Shown: piece by piece, positions 1-4,021 of the stretch
How the letters are laid out: the number at the start of each line of letters is the position of its first letter
Position numbering within the stretch: position 1 is the first letter of the stretch
Source of the DNA: Acidilobaceae archaeon
Lineage (GTDB): Archaea > Thermoproteota > Thermoprotei_A > Sulfolobales > Acidilobaceae
Assembly (NCBI GenBank): GCA_027081695.1
Contig: JALWJI010000055.1
Coordinates: forward strand, 1-5,034
Length of the DNA stretch: 5,034 nucleotides
Direction of reading: 5' to 3'
The notes under the pieces: model-generated
What the model saw: only the letters and a program-made list of their open reading frames with translations
Told to the model about the DNA's origin: nothing
The model's database searches: none
Translations under genes and position numbers: made by a program

Positions 1-590
1 CCCCGTCTAAAATAATAGTCGCCTGTAAAAAGAATCCGTGCATTCGATGACTTAATACGCTCTGCGACTGCTCCAGGCGCGAAGCCTGAGAATATAGGGC
101 TCGCGATAGCCCCTATCCTCATAGCAGAAAGCATTGCTATGATTGATTCAGGGCTCATAGGGGCATAGATGGCTATAACATCACCCGGTTTAATCCCAAC
201 CTCATCCAGAAAATTCGAAAGTCTCTGAACCTCGTCGAGAAGTTCATTATAAGTATATGTTTTTTCCGCTCCATCCTCACCTACCCATGTAAAAGCCTCT
301 CTATTACCGTAACCCATAGCAACTATCCTGTCTAGAACATTATATGACGCGTTAAACAAGGCTCCTCGATACCATTTAGCCCATTCTGGTCCTTGCGAAA
401 GATCCACGGTCTCTCTCGGAGGCCTAAACCACTCTATTCCCAGAAAATCTGGCAACGATCCCCAGAACCATCGATGATCTCTTGTAGTTTTTCTAACGAG
501 ATCGTGATAGTTCGAATAACCAAGCTCCTCCATTAACACAGATACGTTCGCGTTCTGAACTACTTCTCTCGGAGGTCTCCATATTTTCAA
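1..590 (-). CDS. AMP-forming acetyl/acyl-CoA synthetase, N-terminal part (gene continues beyond the left edge)
   Basis: This is a 196-residue N-terminal fragment of an ANL-superfamily acyl-CoA synthetase, which activates acetate or another short acid with ATP and CoA through an acyl-adenylate in the cytoplasm. The first ~90 residues match the acetyl-CoA synthetase N-terminal domain: HRWFWGSLPDFLGIEW at about 39-54 and LFNASYNVLDR at 78-88. The start of the AMP-binding domain follows: YTYNELLDEV at 112-121, VGIKPGDVIAIYAPM at 131-145 and AMRIGAIASPIFSGF at 156-170. The ATP-binding and catalytic motifs lie outside the window, so the substrate (acetate, propionate, other) cannot be told. The start is TTG at 590: an in-frame TAG sits two codons upstream, and the N-terminus from there (KIWRPPREVVQNANV) fits the family. 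The first in-frame ATG, codon 20, would cut into family sequence. The motif W(F)RPPRE occurs twice, near residues 4-9 and 54-60, with the same 11 bases underneath (412-422 and 565-575). Confidence 0.88.
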   Translation of the reverse strand, partial: MKIWRPPREVVQNANVSVLMEELGYSNYHDLVRKTTRDHRWFWGSLPDFLGIEWFRPPRETVDLSQGPEWAKWYRGALFNASYNVLDRIVAMGYGNREAFTWVGEDGAEKTYTYNELLDEVQRLSNFLDEVGIKPGDVIAIYAPMSPESIIAMLSAMRIGAIASPIFSGFAPGAVAERIKSSNARILFTGDYYFRR

Positions 591-610
591 GCCCTAGAAC
601 CCCCAGGATA

Positions 611-618
611 CTTATAAC
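611..618 (-). promoter_or_regulatory. Candidate TATA box for the acyl-CoA synthetase gene
   Basis: Read on the minus strand this is GTTATAAG, centred about 25 bases upstream of the TTG start at 590. Archaeal transcription usually starts about 25 bases after the TATA centre, so this box would give a leaderless or nearly leaderless mRNA, common in Crenarchaeota. The flank upstream of the box is not purine-rich like a good BRE. The alternative is TTATAAAAA on the minus strand at 658-666, which would give a leader of about 45 bases with a weak G-rich ribosome site near 597-603. The sequence alone does not decide between them. Confidence 0.35.
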
Positions 619-760
619 AAGGACAATTAAAGTGTAATAACACTACACAAATAATAGTTTTTATAATAGGGTTGCACGGATCCCACTGTCCAATAGCCTA
701 ATTCTAAGAGATTAACTATGGAGAAACCTTATCACTATAGAAAACGTCTTCTTCAACATA

Positions 761-835
761 GGCCGTGATGAGTGGTGACGGCAGCGAGGAATCTCCTGCC
801 GTGTTCCGATGTGCTGATGTCACCCTCGCTGAGCC
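761..835 (+). ncRNA. Candidate structured RNA with a box C/D kink-turn (atypical C/D sRNA or L7Ae-binding leader element)
   Basis: A C box GTGATGA (765-771) and a D box CTGA (829-832) are flanked by a terminal stem GGC (761-763) with GCC (833-835). This gives a canonical kink-turn: a short stem, a 3-base bulge (764-766), tandem sheared GA pairs (767-768 with 831-832), a U-U pair and a G-C pair. L7Ae is the protein known to bind such motifs. Inside is GGTGAC (774-779) pairing perfectly with GTCACC (819-824). A hairpin ACGGCAG (778-784) with CTGCCGT (796-802), extended by GAG/CTC (786-788/793-795) and a GAAT loop, shares bases 778-779 with that stem. A possible C' box (CTGATGT, 814-820) lies 4 bases after a weak D' box (CCGA, 806-809). 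The 34-base C to D' spacer is far longer than the ~12 bases of a normal archaeal guide RNA, so this may be a hairpin-containing C/D RNA or another kink-turn RNA. It reads in the thrS direction and ends about 67 bases before thrS. The motif is seen; expression and function are inferred. Confidence 0.42.
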
Positions 836-852
836 CCCATATAGCGGCTAAG

Positions 853-861
853 TTTATTTTA
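853..861 (+). promoter_or_regulatory. Candidate TATA box of thrS
   Basis: TTTATTTTA preceded by CTAAG lies 46 bases before the GTG start. Transcription would begin near position 882 and give a leader of about 20 bases that still contains the ribosome site. The box lies downstream of the structured RNA candidate, so if it is real, the RNA would be a separate transcript rather than part of the main thrS leader. Confidence 0.4.
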
Positions 862-888
862 CGAAGCTACTAATTCACTCTCTGGAAC

Positions 889-897
889 GTGAGGGAG
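889..897 (+). promoter_or_regulatory. Ribosome binding site supporting the GTG start of thrS
   Basis: GTGAGGGAG resembles the complement of the archaeal 16S rRNA 3' end and lies 5 to 8 bases before the GTG at 903. No ATG, GTG or TTG occurs in frame between the upstream TAA at 849-851 and this GTG, so the site and the frame agree on the start. Confidence 0.6.
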
Positions 898-902
898 CCC
901 CC

Positions 903-2303
903 GTGGAGAAAAACCATATCGACTTTGCCTACGAGCAAGACCTAGTGGTTAGACCAGATTCAAGAGTACCTATACTCGACAGGGAGTTCGGCCACTATAC
1001 AGGAGCCGGTGTCCCCCTCTTCAGCATAGGCGGTGGATACTATAGGTATACACTGATAGATATCCTTGCCAGGTTTCATGCCAGGAGAGGATACCATATA
1101 GTGGAGACGCCCATAATAGCCAGTAGTAGCCTCTACAAGTTATCGGGGCACCTCGACTTCTACAGACAAAACATGTATCTCTTCAAGATAGAAGACCACG
1201 ACTTCGCAATAAAACCGATGAACTGCCCCTATCATATACTACTATTCATGCATGAGCTCGCACGACACCGTAACAAGGTAAGGCTCCCATTCAAGATATT
1301 CGAAGCAGGCAGAGTACACCGTTATGAGCCAAGCGGCAGCCTGTATGGCCTTTTACGAGTACGAGGATTTACACAAGACGACGCCCACATAATAACTCCC
1401 GAGGAGAACGCGGTAGAGTCAGTCTACAACGTTTTCGAAGAAATGAGGGAGCTGATGGAAAAACTCTTCCATCTCAACGTCTCAGGGGAAACAGTCTATC
1501 TACGACTAAGCCTCTCAGACAGAGAACTCATAGGAAAAGACTTCATGGGCACCCACGAGGAATGGAGCAAGGCCGAAAACATCCTAGAACAAGCTGCCAA
1601 GATGATAAGTGAAAAATACAACATAGCATACTATAAGGAAGAAGGAGAAGCCGCATTCTACGGGCCTAAAATAGACATTGTAATGAAGATCCGTGAAGGA
1701 GAATCCGAAAAAGAATGGCAACTAGGAACTATACAGTTCGACTTTAATCTTCCCAGGAGGTTTCACCTATACGATCTCGTCAAGGAAGTCTACGGTTATG
1801 ATACAGTGTTCATTATCCATAGAGCCCTCATGGGATCTCTCGAGAGGTTCCTAGGAGTATACCTGGACTACTACAAGGGTAGACTACCATTCACACTAGC
1901 ACCTGTGCAGTTCGCGATACTAGCAATAAGAAAAGGCACGGAAATAGACGCGGAAATAGAATCCTTAGCATACCGGATAAAACAAGAACTTATAGATGAA
2001 GGATTCAGGACGGGTGTTGTACTGGCATCAAAGACTGGGCTCTCAAAGGAGGTAAGACGATTAGAATCGACAGTGAAACCCTCCGTACTCGTCTATCTCG
2101 GCGAAAAAGAGATTCAGACCAAGACACTAATGGCTAGACCATACCTACACTCAGAACGGAAGAGAAGCAGCATAAAGATCCCGTTGGATCCAGAGTATCC
2201 TGCAAAACACGTAATAGAGCTAGGGAGCAAGCTGGAGTCGGCTGTAAGGGAACTAGTAGGTTATGCTCCGAGAATACCGGGAGACATGGAATATATGTTG
2301 TAA
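903..2303 (+). CDS. thrS: Threonyl-tRNA synthetase, catalytic type without an editing domain (ThrRS-1)
   Basis: This 466-residue class II synthetase charges tRNA-Thr with threonine in the cytoplasm. It has the full catalytic core and an anticodon-binding domain. Motif 1 lies near 61-71 (Pro70). The zinc ligands are Cys108 (KPMNCPYH), His162 (DDAH) and His306 (IIHRA). Motif 2 is RYEPSGSLYGLLRVRGFTQ at 140-158, followed by DDAH at 159-162. The active-site segment AAFYGPKID is at 250-258, WQLGTIQFDFNLPRRF at 272-287, and motif 3 RALMGSLERF at 307-316. The anticodon-binding domain runs from about 330 (LAPVQFAILAI) to the end. Full-length bacterial and many archaeal ThrRSs have about 620-640 residues. 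This one begins almost at the catalytic core and lacks the N-terminal TGS and editing domains. Several Crenarchaeota are known to split ThrRS this way, with a separate editing protein acting in trans. The start is GTG at 903, the first possible start after the upstream in-frame TAA at 849-851. Confidence 0.96.
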   Translation: MEKNHIDFAYEQDLVVRPDSRVPILDREFGHYTGAGVPLFSIGGGYYRYTLIDILARFHARRGYHIVETPIIASSSLYKLSGHLDFYRQNMYLFKIEDHDFAIKPMNCPYHILLFMHELARHRNKVRLPFKIFEAGRVHRYEPSGSLYGLLRVRGFTQDDAHIITPEENAVESVYNVFEEMRELMEKLFHLNVSGETVYLRLSLSDRELIGKDFMGTHEEWSKAENILEQAAKMISEKYNIAYYKEEGEAAFYGPKIDIVMKIREGESEKEWQLGTIQFDFNLPRRFHLYDLVKEVYGYDTVFIIHRALMGSLERFLGVYLDYYKGRLPFTLAPVQFAILAIRKGTEIDAEIESLAYRIKQELIDEGFRTGVVLASKTGLSKEVRRLESTVKPSVLVYLGEKEIQTKTLMARPYLHSERKRSSIKIPLDPEYPAKHVIELGSKLESAVRELVGYAPRIPGDMEYML

Positions 2304-2308
2304 TCTAT

Positions 2309-2332
2309 GGAGGCCATCGGAAGAGGCCCTCC
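2309..2332. terminator. GC-rich hairpin between the convergent thrS and Cgi121-like genes
   Basis: GGAGGCC (2309-2315) pairs with GGCCCTCC (2325-2332), giving seven base pairs with one bulged C and a 9-base loop. It sits in the 35-base gap between two converging stop codons, where a two-way terminator would be useful. No T-run follows on either strand, and archaeal termination usually relies on T-tracts, so terminator function is uncertain. It may simply fold in the mRNA 3' ends. Confidence 0.3.
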
Positions 2333-2338
2333 CACATC

Positions 2339-2791
2339 CTATTTAGACAACTTCTCTATTCTTTTACTAGTGATAGACCACAGAGAATCTCCAGAACACT
2401 CTTCTAATATCTCGACCTCGCCTCCACAGATTTCGATAATACTCAAAGAGGCCTTCCTTACCTGCTCTGGCGGGCCTACTATTATTACCTTTTCAACGCG
2501 GTCGATTTCCTGTACTACGTCTGCTACTTGACGTAGCCCGAGGAGATTAGCAATAAATCTTAGATTATGGTTTTTTATCCGGTCATTTAGTAGCTCGTCC
2601 TCTATTGTATACGTGTATGCTAGTGCTATAGAACACGTTGTTAAATTCTGTGACAGACGAGATGGTATGCCTGCAATGACTAGATCGCCTATAGAAACAC
2701 ATTTCTTAACGAATTCTTCGGGATCATAGCTATTCTTTAATGAGAGTACCTCGACTCCTACTTCTATTCCCATTAAATCGAGTTTCTTCAA
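2339..2791 (-). CDS. Probable KEOPS complex subunit Cgi121
   Basis: This 150-residue protein resembles the Cgi121/TPRKB family. KEOPS (Kae1, Bud32, Cgi121, Pcc1) makes the threonylcarbamoyl group of t6A at position 37 of ANN-decoding tRNAs. Cgi121 binds Bud32 and helps hold the tRNA. Visible family features are GDLVIAGIPSRLSQN at 35-49, an alpha-helical middle with IEDELLNDRIKNHNLRFI at 63-80, the signature LLGLRQVADVVQEI at 83-96 (family form: G-x-R-Q-I-x-x-A-I), the strand KVIIVG at 101-106, and late IIEICGGEVE at 118-127. The length is typical. The assignment rests on remembered family patterns, not a search. The start is TTG at 2791 with GGTG 9 bases upstream; an in-frame ATG at codon 7 (2773) is possible but has no ribosome site at a suitable distance. 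It is the last gene of a minus-strand cluster, 41 bases after the fusion gene. Confidence 0.68.
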   Translation of the reverse strand: MKKLDLMGIEVGVEVLSLKNSYDPEEFVKKCVSIGDLVIAGIPSRLSQNLTTCSIALAYTYTIEDELLNDRIKNHNLRFIANLLGLRQVADVVQEIDRVEKVIIVGPPEQVRKASLSIIEICGGEVEILEECSGDSLWSITSKRIEKLSK

Positions 2792-2832
2792 GGCCTCTTA
2801 CACCAATGTTCCCTAGAATATTCCGTGCTATG

Positions 2833-3576
2833 TTATTCTTCCTCTATTAATCTTCGATATTCGTTTCTTTCCCATGGGAATACTATCCAATTCTCTGTTA
2901 CCTCTGCATAATAGTCTGGCACTAGGTTAGTCCATGGCTTAATATAGAGGGTGGCTGTTTTCACTTCTTTGGGCATATGAAATCCCACTGCCTCCATAGC
3001 CAACTGTAGGGTAAGCCCTGTATCACTTATATCGTCTACTAACAATACTTTCTTCTCTGTTATATCTAGGACAAGTGGTTGTCTCAGATAGGGCCTCTCC
3101 CCTCGTAGCCCTATCGTCTTGTATAATTTGATTTCCATTACTCCTATATCGTCTACTCCGAGCTCGTCTGCTAATAGACGAGCCGGTACAAGTCCTCCTC
3201 GCAGGATTCCTACAATCACGTCTGGTTGATAACCACTATTCCTTATTTTTTCAGCTATTTCCCTGATGTAGAGGTCTATTTTTTCCCATGATACTTGCTC
3301 TATTTCTATTCTCTCGGATTTTCCGCCATGATTTACTGGGAGAATTACTATTTCCTTGGGTACGTAGTTTTTATCTACTAATCGTATGTCTTTACCATCT
3401 ACGAAGACTATGTATCCCGGCTTTCCCTCCACGTTTTCGACATCTATAATATCTCTTAGCCCCGGATATCTTTCAGCTAGTTCTCTAAACAACTTCTCTA
3501 GAGTCATATCCTCTAACTCTAAGACGTCTTTTCCTACAATTTCTTGTAGACTTGCTAGTAGCTTTACTTTAGACAT
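2833..3576 (-). CDS. Ubiquitin-like (MoaD/ThiS-type) beta-grasp domain fused to a phosphoribosyltransferase
   Basis: This 247-residue protein has two domains. Residues 1-85 look like a small beta-grasp sulfur-carrier or SAMP-like domain: KVKLLASLQEIVG at 3-15, TLEKLFRELAERYPGL at 25-40, IVFVDGKDI at 56-64, then EIVILPVNHGG ending in Gly84-Gly85, where free MoaD/ThiS/SAMP proteins end. Residues ~90-247 are a type I phosphoribosyltransferase of the archaeal hypoxanthine/xanthine-guanine-like group: DVIVGILRGGLVPARLLADELG at 119-140, the PRPP loop VLLVDDISDTGLTL at 177-190, and ENWIVFPWER at 228-237. The second domain would transfer ribose-5-phosphate from PRPP to a purine or related base; the exact base cannot be read. 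The start is ATG at 3576 with GGAGGGG (3581-3587) 4 bases upstream. It follows S17e by 90 bases. Standalone forms of each half are common. The fusion could be permanent, or cut after Gly85 to release a ubiquitin-like modifier. Confidence 0.85.
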   Translation of the reverse strand: MSKVKLLASLQEIVGKDVLELEDMTLEKLFRELAERYPGLRDIIDVENVEGKPGYIVFVDGKDIRLVDKNYVPKEIVILPVNHGGKSERIEIEQVSWEKIDLYIREIAEKIRNSGYQPDVIVGILRGGLVPARLLADELGVDDIGVMEIKLYKTIGLRGERPYLRQPLVLDITEKKVLLVDDISDTGLTLQLAMEAVGFHMPKEVKTATLYIKPWTNLVPDYYAEVTENWIVFPWERNEYRRLIEEE

Positions 3577-3619
3577 TATACCCCTCCAGGAGGCCTAGTC
3601 GTCTGCCTCTCGCGGAGTA

Positions 3620-3666
3620 TATTAGGAACTCCATGTGTAATTACATGAATAATATAATTAATAAAA
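3620..3666 (-). promoter_or_regulatory. AT-rich spacer after S17e with possible terminator T-tract, palindrome and second promoter
   Basis: On the minus strand, S17e's stop is followed at once by a T-rich run (TTTTATTAATTATATTATT) that could end or weaken transcription. It is followed by the perfect 10-base palindrome TGTAATTACA at 3636-3645, and then by a TATA-like CTAATATAC (3617-3625) about 45 bases before the fusion gene. The 90-base gap could therefore hold an internal promoter, so the fusion gene may not depend only on read-through from S17e. Confidence 0.3.
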
Positions 3667-3879
3667 TTACCTAGATGCTTTCTTTGCACGTTTTGCCTCT
3701 GCATTAATCAAATGCGTTATATATCCCGCTATCTGATTGCGGAGTTTCTTACTTCTTAATTCTAATAGTGCCGATACTACTTTCTTGTTGTGCTCGAAGT
3801 CTCCCTTAAAGAGATCAGGGTATTTTTCGAGTAGTTTTCTGGCTGTCCTTTTTACTAGGGTTGTCCTCACTTTGCCCAT
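3667..3879 (-). CDS. rps17e: Small ribosomal subunit protein S17e
   Basis: This is a 70-residue basic protein of the archaeal/eukaryotic ribosomal S17e family, a component of the 30S subunit. Recognisable family features are MGKVRTTLVKRTAR at 1-14, the helix with KYPDLF near 19-24, DFEHNKKVV at 27-35, and the signature SKKLRNQIAGYITHLI at 43-58. A Lys/Arg-rich tail (KRAKKASR) ends the protein. The length is normal for archaea. A GTG lies one codon upstream (3882), but the ribosome site GGTGAGG at 3885-3891 is 5 bases from the ATG and only 2 from the GTG, so ATG at 3879 is preferred. It is the first gene of the minus-strand cluster and diverges from the thermosome gene. Confidence 0.95.
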   Translation of the reverse strand: MGKVRTTLVKRTARKLLEKYPDLFKGDFEHNKKVVSALLELRSKKLRNQIAGYITHLINAEAKRAKKASR

Positions 3880-3884
3880 CACTA

Positions 3885-3891
3885 CCTCACC
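3885..3891 (-). promoter_or_regulatory. Ribosome binding site of S17e
   Basis: GGTGAGG on the minus strand is a strong archaeal Shine-Dalgarno sequence. Its spacing favours the ATG at 3879 over the adjacent upstream GTG at 3882. Confidence 0.7.
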
Positions 3892-3916
3892 CTGTGGGTT
3901 GTGAACATGTTGCAGG

Positions 3917-3923
3917 TTTAAAA
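3917..3923 (-). promoter_or_regulatory. Candidate TATA box of the S17e cluster
   Basis: TTTTAAA on the minus strand, preceded by GTAAG, would place the transcription start near 3895 and leave a leader of about 16 bases that includes the ribosome site. A second AT-rich element (GTTTAAC, near 3938-3944) lies further upstream and is less well placed. Confidence 0.45.
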
Positions 3924-3952
3924 CTTACAGGTTGGGGTTAAACATTGATCAC

Positions 3953-3967
3953 CGAAACTTTTATATA
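3953..3967 (+). promoter_or_regulatory. BRE and TATA box of the thermosome gene
   Basis: CGAAAC (3953-3958, BRE-like) is directly followed by TTTTATATA (3959-3967), a near-ideal archaeal promoter. The start of transcription is expected near 3988, giving a leader of about 33 bases. The strength of the match suits a highly expressed chaperonin. No separate heat-shock operator could be recognised. Confidence 0.75.
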
Positions 3968-4010
3968 GAAGTAATCTTACCTTAGAGATTGGAGAACGAT
4001 AAAAGGATAA

Positions 4011-4015
4011 GGTGA
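4011..4015 (+). promoter_or_regulatory. Ribosome binding site of the thermosome gene
   Basis: GGTGA lies 6 bases before the ATG at 4022, a good archaeal Shine-Dalgarno sequence and spacing that fixes the start. Confidence 0.75.
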
Positions 4016-4021
4016 CAAGAC

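Larger units (their letters stand above)
591..902. other. 312-base intergenic region between the acyl-CoA synthetase gene and thrS
   Basis: No protein-coding frame is supported here. The left part (about 591-670) is AT-rich and holds the minus-strand promoter candidates. The tract TTTTTATAA at 658-666 also reads as a weak TATA element on the plus strand, which would start a transcript near 690. I recognise nothing in 667-756. The stretch 757-840 is GC-rich and strongly self-complementary, and is described as an RNA candidate. The last part (841-902) holds the thrS promoter and ribosome site. Confidence 0.7.

Noticed and set aside
412..575. Repeated TCTCTCGGAGG at 412-422 and 565-575 as a possible mobile or regulatory repeat
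   Set aside because: Both copies fall in frame inside the acyl-CoA synthetase and encode the same PPRE peptide, so they are best explained by the protein sequence or chance.
761..835. Fluoride or other known metabolite riboswitch, RNase P RNA, SRP RNA or tRNA as identity of the structured region
   Set aside because: The CTGATG and GAGGAA fragments resemble pieces of such RNAs, but the remaining conserved cores (GGNGATGG, GAGGAAAGTC and the like) are missing and the length is too short for RNase P or SRP RNA.
2307..2531. Plus-strand open frame of 74 codons just after thrS
   Set aside because: It lies antisense to the Cgi121-like gene, its translation is low-complexity (Ser, Ile and Thr rich) and resembles nothing known.
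3386..3598. Plus-strand open frame of 70 codons
   Set aside because: It is antisense to the beta-grasp part of the fusion gene, Ser/Phe rich, and has no recognisable domain.
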